Assembly (NCBI GenBank): GCA_025355325.1
Contig: JANXZX010000056.1
Coordinates: forward strand, 31,299 to 95,298
Length of the DNA stretch: 64,000 nt
Reading direction: 5' to 3'
Source: Geobacteraceae bacterium
GTDB lineage: Bacteria > Desulfobacterota > Desulfuromonadia > Geobacterales > Pseudopelobacteraceae
Part shown: positions 20,201 to 35,200 of the stretch, piece by piece
How positions within the stretch are numbered: the first letter of the stretch is position 1
Layout: each line of letters starts with the position of its first letter
The notes under the pieces: generated by a model
What the model was told of the DNA's origin: nothing
What the model saw: only the letters and a program-made list of their open reading frames with translations
Databases searched by the model: none
Made by a program: the position numbers and the translations under genes

Positions 20201-23200
20201 GGCGTTATGCTTGTGGCGAGGAAGAAGGCCTTGCCGTCTTTGCGCACAATATGCAGCCGGTTGCCATCGGCGATGCTGACATCATAGTCGACCCCGCCGA
20301 TTTGGGCTGCAAGCTTCTGCGCAACAATTGCAGCGGCAGTGGTAGTGTCGGGGATAGTATAGGTAAGCAGCACGTTGTTCAGGGTGATGTTCCAGATCTC
20401 ACCCTGGGCAGGGGTGCCGTCGAAGACCAGATCCGCCTGGCCGTAATACGAACTGCTGAGCTTTGCGCCGACCAGGCTGAGGGTTGTGCCGACATGGGCT
20501 GACAATTGTCCGACGGTGAAACCGGTCGCCTTTGTATAATCGTCCTTCACCGCATCGTAGCCCGGAGCATAGACCGTAAACTCATAAGCACCGCTGTCCG
20601 GAATTACGTCACTGGTTACATATTTGGCGTCCGAGCTTCCGGCAACCGCCTGCTTGATTCCGCTCACAACCTGCGAGGTCGATACGTTGTAGAAGTCCGT
20701 CACGTCGTCTGTGCTGAGGGTCGTCAGTATTCTTGTGAAATGGCTGCCTTCAATCACATCATTTTCATTGGCGGTTAACGTGACAGTCCGGATCATATGA
20801 CCGGCATCGAAGGTCAGGCTTGATGCCGACAGTGTGAGATAGGTGCTGTCGGTGCTCAGGTTAACGGTAACGGGCGCTGTCGGGGCCTTGGTAAGCTCGA
20901 TGGTATAGCTGTCCACCGGCGTTGTCGAACCTTCGGAAACAACCTTGCCATTGGCCAGCGCCGTCACGACGATATTTGCTACATCATTGTCCACAACCTC
21001 GATGGCGAGCGACGAAACCTTGATCTGATCATAGGCGCCACCGTCATTGTCGTTTGCTCCCTGGGTCACCGTGTGCTGAATCACATACGACGTGCTCTTC
21101 TCCTGTACCATATCGTCAGGTGCGGTGACATAGACTATCTGCGGGGCATACCAGTTGTCCTTGGTGAACATGAGGCTGACGCCGCTGAGGCTGCCCTCAT
21201 GGGACGCATCCGGATCCGTGGAAAGCGCAATGCCGTATGCGCCGGCCCGTGTGGAGGATTCGCTGAGCCCCGAGAGGCTTGCCTGTACACGCACGTTCTC
21301 TTCCGGCCGCCGTGAGAGATAGACCGAGTATGCAAGTTGCAGGAGTTTTCCGCTGCCGTCTTCCTTGCCCTCTATCAGCCGCAGCGTCCCTTGCAGTGGA
21401 GTAACCACGATTGCGGGGGAATCGCTATCGGCAACAATGGCGGGGACATCCGAAACAAACAGCCCCTCATAACCGGAACCCGCGCTCAGGGCATCGGCTA
21501 TCAGGTTTTCCACCAGGGCGCTGTGGCCTGAAAGGTTCTTGCCGACGACTGTAATGGGAGTTCCCGCTTCCGTGCCGCCCGCTACGTTGAATGTATCGCT
21601 GCCAAGCCCACCGAGAAGCTCGATCTGGGTGTTTTCCGGTGTGCTCGCTATCCAGAACGTATCATTGCCTTCCATGGCATCAACGGTGATCTTTTCAAGT
21701 CCGCCATACCTTATGGGCAGGCCGGCCCCGAAGATCCCTTTGTCGGTTATCACAAAGTCATCGCCGAATTCCGTGCCGACAACCGTCAGGGTATCGAAAC
21801 CATCGCCCCCCTCAATATTAATGGGCGCATTGACGGTATACTCGATGAAGTCAGCGCCCTGGCCGCCATTGATCGTGACCGGTTTTTTCGGGTCACTCGG
21901 GTCCACCTTCACAAATGCCCGGACCCTGAAGGTATCGTCATCGGCCTCTCCGTAAAGATAGAGCTCCGCTTCCGAATGATAGACCGTGAAGTTGTCATTT
22001 CCGATACCGCCCAGGATGGTCAGCGGCGAGTGGGTGCCGTAACTCAGGTAGCCCAGTGTCGTCTGTATGGTCGGGAACGGTTCATCAACTCCGGCGGATG
22101 CATCTCTGGGCGACTGGAATACCTGGCCGATCTGGAAGGTGTCAGCGCCTTCATCGCCATAAACGGTCATCGACGCGTTGGTATCGTCAAAGATGAAGAC
22201 ATCATCCCCCATGCGGCCGTGGGTTGTGATGCTGAGGGCCGCACCGCCGTACCGAACCTGCTCTTTTCCTGCATCGGTGATCGGGGTGCGGTTTGCGTCG
22301 AGCGCCAGAGCATTTATGGTGCCGGGGCGGAAGAGGAAATAGTCAGACTGGTTCGTGCCGTAAATGGACATCGAATTGATGCTCAGGTCATCAACCGGCG
22401 TATCCGGCGCATTTTCCGATACATCGATATATGCGTTGCCGGCTCCGGCAAGGCCGATCTCGTACTTGTCGCCATCCGCGCCACCGCGCAGGTACAGCTT
22501 TGCAGCCGGATTGAGGAATCCGTTCAGCTCTGTCTGGGAGGTGCCATCAGACTGATAGTTCACCCTGATGATATCGTTTCCGGAATCGCCGTATATCCAG
22601 GTATCTCCGGAAATGGTGTTGATATTAATTTCATCGTTGAATTTGTTGAGTATTGCCGCTTCATTTCCTGCATGGACATAAGTGACACCGGCATGGGTAC
22701 TGTCGATGAACAGATTGTCGTTGAAATTCCCGAGGGTGAGCCGCAATGTTTCAAATGCCTGATACGTGATGGAATCGGCAAGGCCGAACCCTGTCAGGCT
22801 GTCCGATGCAAGAACACCGGATTGGTCGCCAGGTGCAGCGGAGTTGTTGATGACGAGTTCGTCCGCGCCAAGCCCGGCAGTGATGGTAAGCGAATTGGCA
22901 ATATTCACAAGCGAGTGTGTCGTGTCGCCAACCGTTATGAGATCGTCGCCGACATTGGCATTAACAAAGGTTGCCGTTGAAGCATGCGTGCTCAGGATCG
23001 TGTAATTTTCACTGCCGCTGCCCAGATCAACGGTGAGGGACTCCATACCGGAGTAGGTGACCCCACCGGTTCCCAGGCCGGTGATGGTGGACAAGGTCAT
23101 CATTCCGATGTTGTCAGACGCGTCACCCATGTCATTCAGCCTGAGGATGTCGCTGCCACCCTGCCCGTCTACTGTCACATGGCCGAGAATCTCGTTGAGG

Positions 23201-26200
23201 GTGCTGATACTGTCGCTGTCCGTGTTGCCAAGGTACAGGTTGTCATCGCCGGTTCCGGTCCTGAGCACGATGCCAGATGTGCCCTGGACGCTCCGGAAAT
23301 AGGCTCTGTTGTTCTTATTCCCCAGATTGATATTCAGGTTTTCGATGCTGTCATAGTAGACGGTTGGAGAGGTAAGCCCCGTAACGAAGAACCTGCCTGC
23401 TCCGTCGTCGGTGAATTCGAGAATCTTCGCAGCAGTATTGCCGGTGTCGTCTATAACAACGGCATCGCTGCCGGTCAAACCTGAAAGCGTAAGCTGTGCC
23501 GTGATCCGATTGACTGTGCCACCCGTATTGCTAACCGTGCCGCTGCCTGCGTTATAAATCGCGTTGCTGCCGATGTAGATCGCATTGCTTCCTGCGCCGC
23601 CATCGATCAGGGTCGTGCTGGTGATATTGGTCATGACTATGGTGTCATTGAAATCTCCGCCAAAAATCTCCACGATGGGCGCAGTCAGGGTGCCATACTG
23701 CTCGATGACCACTCCGCCGCCTTCCGTGGACTTCCCATCCATTTCAATGCTCTTGTCCGCCGTGAGGATCGCACCTTCTTCAATCGTGATCCTGTCACCC
23801 GCTAAAATCTTGATCTTGTTGCCTGCCGTCAGGACGAAGCCGGATTTGATTAAGACATAATCGCCGGCGCCTGCCTTGTCATGGGCAAAGATGACGATGT
23901 TGCCTTCGGAGGAGATGATATTGGCATCAATGGTGGCCGGGCTCATGGTGGTGATATCCACGTCATTCATGGCCTGGACGCCGTGCACGGTCAGGGCCCC
24001 GGTATTGGTGATGTAGACCGCGCCGCTGACCGACTTGCCTTCCAGGATGCTCACCTGCGAAGTCAGCTTGTTGGCCAGTGTACCAACATCGTTGCCGCCA
24101 TACAGACGGACTCTTCCGGAAATCACGTTGCTGCCGCCTGAAGTATTGGCATTGTAGATGCCGGCCGCTGAGGTAATATAGGCGTCGCCGCCGTTGTTTG
24201 CTGCAACGGTCACCAGGTGGAGGTCTTGTAATGACTGGACATAGGTATTGCCCCAACTGTTACTGGTAAGGCCGATTGCTCCGGTCCTGACTATGAAGTC
24301 GCCGCCGCCTGCGGTTCCGATCGTGTTGCTGATGGCATTGAGGGTGATGCCGTTGGCGATGACATCTTCGGAAAGTTCACTGTTCTTCCGCATGATCCCC
24401 ATATTTGCCTTGAGGGAGACGTTCCCGCCGGTAGACACCACGGTGTCGATCAGCATGTCATGGTTGGAGACTTCATACAGGAAGATATTGCCGCCTGCCA
24501 GGGCCGTGATGCTGCCGGATTTGGTTTCGACAAAGTTGGTTGCGGTGCCGATAGCGCCCGCTGCCTGGAGATAGATTGAGTCGGCGGTCAGCACCTTGGC
24601 CATATCGGCGACCAGGCTGCCATCCGCATAGGCATCGAAAATCGATGCGGAACTGATCAGGTTCACATGGCCGACGGAATAGACCTCCATCAGCCGCAGG
24701 TCGGATTCGGCGTTAATGTAGACATCGCCGCCGGAACGGGCGGTCAGACCGGTGGTGCCGGTAAGAACGATATCGAGCGGCTTGACCGCTGAGCCAAGTG
24801 CCGCTCCGCCCCCTTCGAGGATGATGTCGCCGCCGGTGATGTTGGCCTGGGCGAGACCGGCCCCGCTTCTGCCGTCAACCAGGCCGTTCTTGCTCTTGAT
24901 TCTGACTTCGCCGCCTGCGGTGACGTGATTGATGTTGAAGCCCTCTTCCGTGCCGATGTTTGCCTTGCCGCCGGCAACAAAATCGACGATGCCACCTGAT
25001 TTCACATTGATGTCGTCAACCTGGCTGACCATAACCCAGGCCACAACTTGAGTCGATGCGGGATTCCCGACGATCTCGGCGGTGATGTCCGTTCCTGCTG
25101 CGTTGAAGTAGGTGACATCCTTCCGCTCGGCCGCCGCCAGGGCAATTTTCTGGCCGTCGGAGATGGCGTTGGACAGCGGCAGGATGAACTTGATCGGATC
25201 GCCCTTGATGGCCCCGATATCGCCCAACGTGGAAACATATATGTTGAAGCCTTTGATATTCGGATCTTCGATAGTGGCTGCCGTCGAAGTAACGGATTTC
25301 GGCTGCAGGATGCTGGCGTTGACTGAATTTTTCAGCATCGCCTCGCTCCAGGCTGCGCGCTGGCGCATCACGTCGGCATCGGCAAAGAAATGCCCGCTGC
25401 CGGCAACCGTGCCGAGGGCGATGACGACCGGAGCCGCCGCAAGGGCGTTGCTTTCGGTGGTCGCAAGGCTGATCTTGTTCGGGTCTGTAGCGTCCTTCAC
25501 CACATAGTATGCCCTGCCGTCAACAAGCCCGCCGATTTCGGTGCCGATCCCCTTGTGGTAGACGAGGGCCTGGCCGGTGGTGTAGCCGTGGCCGGAGATG
25601 GCGAAACTGTCAGCGCCGGCGCTGATGGCACTGGTCGGATCGAACACGGATGAACCGATGGAGTGGTTGACACCGGCAATTCCCATTACCGCCAGATCAA
25701 TGGCGGTGCCTTTTGAGGCACTGTTCAGGGTTGCTGCCAGCTTGAACGTGTTGTCATCAACTTTGATGATGTAATAGGTCTTACCGTCTTCCAGCCCTAC
25801 GATGGCGCTGCCGCTGTGGTAGGTGACCGCCTGGCCGGTGGTGAATACGTTGGCACCAATGTTGATGGAGTTGCCGCTCACATCAGCAGCCCCGAATGTG
25901 TCATGCAGTGCGGCTGAATTGACGTCGTACGTCCAGTTCGGGTTGAAGGTTGCGGTCACGTTGCCGTAGGTCTTGTTGAGAACGCGGTATTCATCGGTGC
26001 GTTTCAGTTCAAGGGCGCCGATGGCATTGTTGACGTAGGTGGTGAGGGCACTTCCCGACAAGCCCTGCTTTGCGCCCTCGGCATTGTAGAAGATGCTGTA
26101 GGCTGACCGTTCGGCAGCCGTCAGGGTGATGGTGAACGCCGGATTGAATACTGATGGATCAGCCTGGCGGTTGCGATACTGCCAGTAGGTCCGGTACTCG

Positions 26201-29200
26201 GAGGTCTTGGTGTTCTGATAGGCATTGATGGTGGCAACGATACTGAGGCCGGCCGTGTCTTCCGTGGCCAGCATCCGGTCCCACAACTGGAGAAGCTGAT
26301 CGGCGGTGCGGTCGTCGCGGACCGACAACGTATTTGCATCCACCAGGCTGCCGCCGCTGACTTCAATGCGTACGTCGGCGCCGCTCTCGGCCTTGACCAG
26401 GTTCAGGTTTCCGGCGCTCTCTTTCAGGTAAATGCTCTGTGATGCCGTTATCGTCACCACATCCCTGCTCAGGGAAGCGCCGCTGTCGATGGTCAGGGCG
26501 CGGGCGCCTGTTCCCAATGTGCCCGCTGTGCCGCCGGTGCCAAGGGAACCAATTGCACCGTACTGGGAGGTGATATTAATAGCGCCGCCCCTCACGTTCA
26601 GGGAATCGGCAGAGGCAAGTATGCTTCCTCTGCTGGTCAGGTAGACATCGCCATCGGTGTTGGAGGTCAGGATGGTGCCGATCACCATATCGCCGGTCAG
26701 TTCGTTGATCCTGATATTGCCTTTAGTGCTGTTCGCGGAGATGGTTCCGGAGAATTCGTTCGTCACTTCGGTCTGCAGGGTATTTGCAGCGCCGATGCCG
26801 TTTGCAGCAGTCATGATGATATTCTTGCCGTAGATGACCGCATCACCGTTGATAAGGATAATTTCATTGCCGGACTCGAGCTTGGTCAGACCGGCAACGT
26901 CCTTGATGGTGCCGTTGATGAGGATGCTGCCGCCGCTGCTGACATCGACACCCACATTGGCATCGCTCGCATCGAAGCCGATGAATTTAATGTTGATCTG
27001 CCGGTCTGCACGAATGCTGTTGTTGTAGAAGGTCTTCTTGCCCTGAACCACTGTTGTCTCTGAATAATAGGTGCTCTTGCCGTACCAGGTGGAGGTCTCC
27101 CAATTGCGGCTCGACGTCACAGGATCACCGGTATCGATGGTGAAATAGTTGTAGGAATAGTCACTGGTATCCGAGGAAACCTGGACGTATTCGCCCGGTT
27201 CGCGCAGCGGCTTCGGATCGATGTTTTCGCGGTACGGGCCTTCAATGATGTTGCCCGGATCGGCAACCAGGGCATCGATCCCCAGCCACGCGGAACTGGC
27301 GTAGGTAGTGGTGGTCTTGGTCTGGAAGTTCTGGCCGTTGGACCAGTAGTAGCGCATGTTGGCCAAAGGATTGTACACGGCAGTGCGAGCCCCGGCATTG
27401 GTTGGATCGACAATGCTCTCGCCATACGTAAGGGTGTCTGCCTGGTAATAGGTTTTGACGTTGACCTGGCCGGTTATCAGGTTCCGGTAATATTCCGTGA
27501 CCTTCAGGTCGCCATTGGCCAGTTGGAAAGAGGTGTCGGTGATCTTCAGCTTGCCGTGGACGCCGCTGCCGGCATCAAGCTTGTTGATGACCAGCTCATA
27601 CCCGGTCTCGTTGTCGATCTTGATGCTGCCGTAGCCGTCCAAGACGTTCAGATTGCCGCCGCCGGTGCTCACGACCTGGCCGAACAGCTCCATGTAGCCG
27701 CCAGCCACCTGGGCCGCCCATGCTTCGAGACGGTTCTTCTCGACGTTGAAGTTGACCTTGATGTTGTCGCTGCCGTCCGAAGGCAGGACGAACGAATTCC
27801 AGTCGTCGGTGGTAATGCCGAAAGCGGTAATCAGGTAACTGGTGAGCGACACTTTAATTTCACCGGATTCGATTATCGGTTCGCCGAACCAGCTGCTGCC
27901 GACTACCGTATCACCATAGCCGGTTGTGCCGAAGACCTTGACGGAAGCGGTGCTGTTGAAACCATTGGCGTCGGCTATTGCCTTGGTAATGGTCGTTGTG
28001 CCGTTGCGGTACAGAGCATAGGCAATCTTGGCCGCATCGATTCGTGCGCTGTCCGTGGAACTATCGACAGTCACCGTGCGAACCGGCATCCCGCTTTGGA
28101 CCGTGCCGGCGATATTCAGGTATTTCGCGCTGATATACACGTTATTGGCGGCGATGATATTCCCCTTGCCGTTCAGCGAATTTGCCTGATTGGCCGAAGC
28201 AGTATCATCCAGGGTCACGGTACTGGTGACATTGGCTGCAAGAGCGCTGGACACGGCACTGTTGAGGGTGCTTGACCCGCCGCTGCCGGCGGTGACGCTG
28301 TAGCTGCTCCCGCCGGAGTCAATAGCCGCAGTCTGGGCGCTACTCCAGGCCGTGCCGGGATTGTTGCCCGCCGTGAACAGGGCGTCTATGTAGCTCTGGA
28401 CGAAATTCTGGCCGGTGGTCATGGTAAGCGTTCCGGCCGAGATATTGGCGTTGGAGTAAATACTCCCCTGAGAGGTGATCGTAACGGCGCCCAACACGTT
28501 GCTGATATCGCCGTTGAGCTCGACCGACGGTGTCATGAAGTTTTTGTAGACCGGATCGGACGTATTGACCGGGTTTTCATCGCTGAAGTTGTTCTTGATG
28601 ATGATCTGTGGGGTGCTGCCGGTCTTGGTGACCGTAAAACTGAAATTCTTTGCCAGTTCCGGAGTCTTGTTAAGGATCTCGGTATTGCTGGAGACAACGG
28701 CCCCATTGAACATGACCACACCGCCGCCGTTATCCGGGATGGTGATTTTGTTCAGGCGCAGGATAGCCGGGCTGTTGTTTTCGATGGAGATGGTGACGTC
28801 ACCCGGGGCCTTGAGGGAGCCGGAGCCGGTGAAGTTGTCAGCATTGATTCTGATGATGCCGGCCTGGGCCCAGATATCGGACAGGGTAACATAGGGCGCT
28901 GCATAGGCAGCCAGGTAAACGCCGAGGGTCGCATTGTAGAGCCCGATTTCCCGCATCTGGGATTCAACCCTGCTTATTTCATTGTTAAAGGCGGCAACTG
29001 CGGTGGAGTTGCCGGCATACATCAGCTTCAGATCCTGCCAGTGCTGCCATTCCTTGATCAGGTTGGAGGCAACCGATTCGGTGCTCAGGACAGGATTGGG
29101 CATTCCCTCTGTCCTGGTGATGACAGCGTTGGGGTTGGTGGCGAAATCCTTCGGGATGACGATGGACTGATTCTTCAGGGTTCCCACTTCGATTGTACCG

Positions 29201-32200
29201 TTGACGGTCACCGTGGTGAACCGGTCGTCTTTGGATGTGCCACCCTTCATCTCGTCGGACACACCGCCGCCGCTCAGGCTGTTGATGCCGTCGGCGATGG
29301 CAGAGAGCCAGCTCTTGCCCACACCGGAGGCCTTGATTATGGTCGGGCTGTACCGTTCGGCCTCAAGTTTTGCATCACGTCCGAATTTCAGACTGGAACC
29401 GGTTCCGACGGTGACACTGTTGTACTCTACCACCTCGCCGTGGGACTTGAGGAGGTTGATCGGAAGTGCCGAGGCGTTTAGTTCGTCGCCGCGGGAAGTG
29501 ATGGCGTACTCACTTCTGACGCCATCGCGGTTCCTGCCGGCAAGGAGGTTAAGAGTCCCCATGGCGTTGATGGTCACATTGCCGCCGATCACCGCCTGGT
29601 CATTGGCATGGATACGGGCAAGGCCGTCCACCGCCGCCGCCGAGGCGAGGCCGTAGGTGTGAACCTGTGGCTCGACCTTGATGACGCCTCGGGTACGGCT
29701 TTGCAGGTCAACATTACCCACCGTGGTGATGATGGCATTGTCGCCTATGGATGATATGGCATCGTTGGTGTCGGCAAGGATATGGCTGACCGCCGATGCA
29801 CAGTTGATCAGGCCGCCGGAGTCCAGCTTGACATCGTCGTACCCTTCCACATCATTGAAGGATGAAACGAGGAAATTGCCCGGATTAAGCGCGCTGCCGA
29901 TGACGTTGATGTTTGCGCCCGCACCGACCGTGGCATAGGTGTAGTTTGAAATGACCGTGATACTTTCAGCCGAGTTGCCGTTGAGCACACCCCCTTGCCC
30001 AGCCTTGACATTGTACTGATCCGGGCCGAGCAGATTCTTCCTGGTGGTGTTTGTGGCGTCTATCTGGAAGTCCAGCGTTGTGACCACGGAGTTGCCGCCA
30101 ACCTTGGCCAGTACAACGCTGGTGTCTGTGTTGCTTGCCGTGGAACCGCTGACGTTCAGGCCGCCTGCGGACATGGAATCCGTTTTGCTGTCGAACCGTG
30201 CCGTATGGCCGGAGAAGACCTTCAGGCTCGATACGCTGAGGTTGTTCTTGGACGCGCTGGCATCATCGCCTATGAATGCGATGGTAGTGCTTGCAGCCGT
30301 AACCGTCGCTTCTGAGGCGGAGCCGGCGATCAAACCGCCGCTGCCGGCCACGGAGCCGGCGAAATTACTATCGTCGCCTGTGGCTGAAACCAGCAGTGCC
30401 GGACCGTTGCCCTTGCGGTAGATGACCACATCGCCGGTGGCAAGGCCATTGCCGCTGCCGATTTGGATCGAATCCCGTGCCGAGTTTAGCGCGGTTAAAG
30501 GACTGAAGGTGAACGTCTGTGGATTGTAGCTGGATGATGCGGTAAGCGTATGCCCAGAGCCGAATACAGTCGGATCGGTCAGGTTGACGGCAACCGGGGT
30601 CGGTGTCGAGCCGGTCATGCTGGTGGCATTGGAGTAAGAGGACGCAAGCTTTACCCGTGTCGGGTTGAGAATGTTGAACCGGTGGCCGGTGCCGGTTGCA
30701 GCGGTGCCGTTCAGGGTGATCGCCGTCTGGGTACCGCCCGAGGTGCCGTCACTGTTGCGCACCTTGAAGGTCGAGGTCGCCGAGTCAAAGTTGGTTGTGA
30801 GTACACTGTACAGGCGGATACGGTTCGGGCTGGCGGAATCCACCTCGACGAAATAGGTGCCGGTGTTGGTCAACCCGCCAACGGCGGTATTGGACGATGA
30901 TCCGGTATTGTAGGAGATCTGCTCTCCGGTTGTGAGGCCGTGGTCTGCGCCCAGGTCGATCCATTGGCCGCTGACCGCACTGGAGGGGGTAAAGGTCCGG
31001 ACATTGTCAACGATAACGTAATAAATCTGGCCGTCAACAAGCCCGCCGACCGGGCTGCCGGACGCAATGGTGATACCGTTGCCCAGGTATGATAACGTGG
31101 TCAGGCTGGAGGTGGCGTAGGTATTATTGGCACCTGCCGCAACCATGCCGTAGGTGCTGCTGTCCACATTGGCATCCTGCCTGCTGTTGCCGGTAGCGTT
31201 GACCGTAACCGCGCTGGCAACCGAAAGGGTCGTGTTGTCGGCGATATAACCGGTAACGCTGCCGGACGTGGTTGCCGAACTGGATGTGGCGTTGACGCCG
31301 ATGAGTGAGCCTGAACTGCCGGTTGCATAGGCCTTGGCCGAATAGCCGCTTGTCGGGTATGCGACGGAAGCGAGCACCGACAGGGTATTGGCGGAGATGG
31401 TTTTGGAGCCGCCGCCAAGATAGGCCGTCACATTGGGTGTAACGGTCGAGGTTGCACTGCTGACCCCGACGGTCAGCAGGCCGCCGCTGACGCCCCTGGC
31501 GATGGAATTGGAGCTGACTACATCGCTTGCGGAAACGGTCAGGTCGCCGCCTGCCCTGAGTGTCGAGTTAACGGCATAGGCGCTGACGACCGGCGTGATA
31601 TTCGCCTTTGCCGCATTTTCTCCGCCAATGGCAAGGAGACCGCCGGTGACGGAATCGACAACCGCTGACGACGTGTTGGATGCTGCGGCAACAATCGACA
31701 AATTGCTGCCAGTCGTGGCGGTGACGGAATCCATATGGGCAAGCGTAGTGCCGGTGCTGTAAGAGGTAGCAGAAACAGCGCCTATTGCAACCAGGCCAAT
31801 CGATGTGGTGCCGCTGCTTACCGTCGCCGTATTGTCTGAACGGGAGAGCAGCGAGATAGAACCGCCCGTCGTGAGCCGTGCCCCCGAATTTACTCTTGTA
31901 TCAACCTGAGCCGATGAGGTGGCAACTGCAACCGCACCATTTGCGACTACCAACCCGCCGCCAGGTGCCGACGCAAATGCTTCCGCCCCCTTGTTGATGA
32001 GAACGCCGCCCGTGGTGTAATTGTGCAGCGTCTGCAGGTTGATGCCATAGGCGCTGACCTGGGCATTGCCGATATAGGTGTCCATATCGGGCGTAACCAC
32101 CGCGTCGGAAAGGATAACGCCAACGCCGACAAGGCCGATGGTCAAACCTTCCGCCTTGGACTTTGCCTTATCTTCGGCCTTCGAAGTAATTGTCAGGATG

Positions 32201-35200
32201 CCGCTCAGGGTCAGGGCCGCGCCATCGCTGATAAAGGCCATGATGGTAGGCGTGACGAGTGCATCCACATCCGCGCCGTTACCGGCAAGAACACCGCCGC
32301 CGGAAGCATTGCCATAGGCGGTTGCGGTGATGGTGGCTCCGGAAGTCATATCTACATGGCGGCCGCTGATAACTGCGCCGCCGCCGATATAAGTCCTGAT
32401 GGTCGGTTTGACATCGGCCTTGGCCAGTGAAACACCGATGGCCACGCCGCCCATGCTTACCCCGAAGGCGTCGACATCGGCGGTGACTGCGGCATCGGCG
32501 CCCATGGTGATATCGCCTGTGGTGGTCACCTGGGCGGTCCCGGCGATGTACGCCTCTATCGACGGGTTGACCAGCAGTTTTGCCTCGTTTCCGCTGCCGC
32601 TGACCAGGCCGCCGGAAAGCCCGTAGGCACTGGAGGATATGACGATATCCGAATCTGCCAGGATTGATACGTTCGTGACGGATTTGCCCGCCTCTTTGCC
32701 CACCTCGACGTAATCGCCGATATAAGCTGTAGTTGAGCCATTGACTGTTATATCGGTGACGGAAGCGCCTGCACTGGCCACTCCTACTGCAGCACCAAGG
32801 CTTCTGCCATTGATGCTGTAATCAGAGTGCGCGGTAAGGGAAAGAAGCTTGGCATTGGTAATTTTCGCCTTGGCTCCTGCTGATGTACCTGCAATATACG
32901 CTTTTGTAGTGTTGGTAACCGTGTTGGTTATGATCGAGCCGCCAATCCCGACAACACCACCGGAAAGACTGAATGTCAGTGCATCTATGGCGGCCTTGTC
33001 AAGCGCATTCAGATTGATGTTATTTCCGGCGGAAACCGTTGATGTGCCCCGTATGTCGGCAGTAATCGTGTTCGTTATGGCATTGACCGATACAGATGCG
33101 TTTGCTGCTCCCAAGCCAGCGCTGAAACCGGCTGAAAGCGTCGCAATACGTGACGAGGTATCAGCGGTGGCGTTCACATCCGATGTGTTGGAGGTTATTG
33201 CCGAATCTACATATTCTGCCGTTACGATGTTGTTGATGGTGTTGGTGGCAACGGCGGCGCCAGCTCCCACTCCGGCAGAAACGGATATGCTGCCGGCAAA
33301 TGAGACGATGTTGGCATTCGGGTTGACTGTTTTGCCGTCCAGCAGGGCAAGAACATCATCGACAGCCGAACCAACCCCCAGCGCCCCGGCACCAACTACC
33401 GGCGCAGAATCCAAAGCAGATACAGAGATACCGCCGCTTGCCGTGACGTTTGCACTGACAGTGGTCGCCGTAATAGTGTTACTCAGTTCATTCAGCGTGA
33501 GTGACGCATTGAGTGCCGCGAGCCCTCCTCCGGCCAGGCCGATCGAGTAGGAACGGATGATGTCGGAGGACGTGGAGGTGAGCGCAATATTGCCGGATGT
33601 CACGTTGACATCGGACAGGGTGATTGTTGATGTAATGTTGTTCGAGATCAGATTTTTGGATGCCGCTGCACCTGCAGCGCCGACTACCCCACCGGCCAGG
33701 CCAAGGGCTACCGAATCAATGGCAGAACTGTCTGTTGCTGAAATTGACAAATTGCCGACAGAGGTCACCGTCGAGCGAGTTGCGCCGGAATTGATAATTG
33801 ATGCATCAATCGTGTTTTCGATCTCATTTATTGCCAGCGACAGTTGTGCCCCTATCAGGCCACCAAAAGCAAGACCACCGACAAAGCTGAAAATATCGGC
33901 ATCGGCCTTCGCCTCAAGTGTCAGGCCGCCGCTGTCAACTTTGGATCCCGATACCTGCGACGTGATGGTGTCTATAATCCCGTTGTAGCCGACAACGCCG
34001 TTCACCCCAACCGCTCCGGAAATCGCAAGACCAAGGCCGATAGATGTGATGGTCGCTTCATCACGCGCCGACAGTGAGGCCAGGCCGGTCAACGTTACAT
34101 TTTTACCGTAGGAATCCCGTATGGAGGCATCAACCGTGTTCTTGATCACGTTGCCGAAGCCGGTGAAGTTTATGGCAACATCAGCTGATGCGGCTACACC
34201 GGCGGAAAGCGCGATAATTTTTGCATCGGACAGAGCCGTCTGGGTCAGGGCCGAATAGCCGGTGACATTGGAGTTGATGATATCGGCCTGGATTGTATTG
34301 GTTATGGAATTGCCCATCAGCGCGATGTTGATTGCCCAGGAACCGGAGAATGACAAGCTGACATTGACCGCCAGGATATTTGTTGTGGAAAGATCACCAA
34401 TGGGTGAATCTTTTAGAGCATCATCAAGTTTATCTTTGTTGGTACCCGAAACCATCCAGTCTGCAAAGGTATCAGGTGCCTTGTCGGTAGCCGAAAGCGT
34501 GATTGCACCGGATGCCGTGACGGTTGAACCGGAGATATTCGACTCAACCGTATTAATGATGGTATTGCCCAGAGCAGAAATCGAGATCGAGAAGCCGCCT
34601 GATCCGGCAATGCCCATGTTAAGGGTACGGATGATGGCTGACGATATAGCGTTTGCAGTAAGGGACGAATCCGTTGTGAGGTACGAGTTGCTTATGCCTG
34701 ATCTGGTGCTGTTTTCAACGTAATTTTCGGAAAGAACCGCAACCCCTGCACCACCTCCGGCTGCCGCAAGCCCGAAGGAGATACTGTCAATGCTGGTGGT
34801 ATTAGTGGCAGTCAATGTGACCGCTCCACCGATATCCATCGGCAGAAGGGTTGTGCCGCTGCCTTTGATCAACGCCTCGGTTGTGTCTCTAACCACGTTG
34901 CCTGCCAGATTCAAACCTACGGCAGCAGAGGCATCAGCAGCGATACCGGCAACAAATGAGGTTATGGCCGCCTTGGAAACTGCGGTCTGGGTCAGAGCCC
35001 CGCCGGTTGTGACCGATGATCCGCTGATATTTGCCTTGACGGTATCGGTGATCACGTTGGCGGCGGCAATAAGATTGAATGAACCGCCACCTGATACGGA
35101 AATGCCAAGGCCAATTGCCGTAATATCCGAATAATCTTCGGCAAGCAGCGTCAGTCCACCGCCTGCCGTTACGATAGAGGCATTTATCGTTGAGTTTACG

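Noticed and set aside
19300..20502. Long plus-strand open frame (about 400 codons) opposite the giant gene
   Set aside because: Opposite a repeat-rich, codon-biased gene. No ribosome site, Arg/His/Gly-rich nonsense composition and no family resemblance; an antisense shadow.
21976..22980. Plus-strand open frame of about 334 codons
   Set aside because: Antisense shadow of the S-T-H-x-G region; no promoter or ribosome site.
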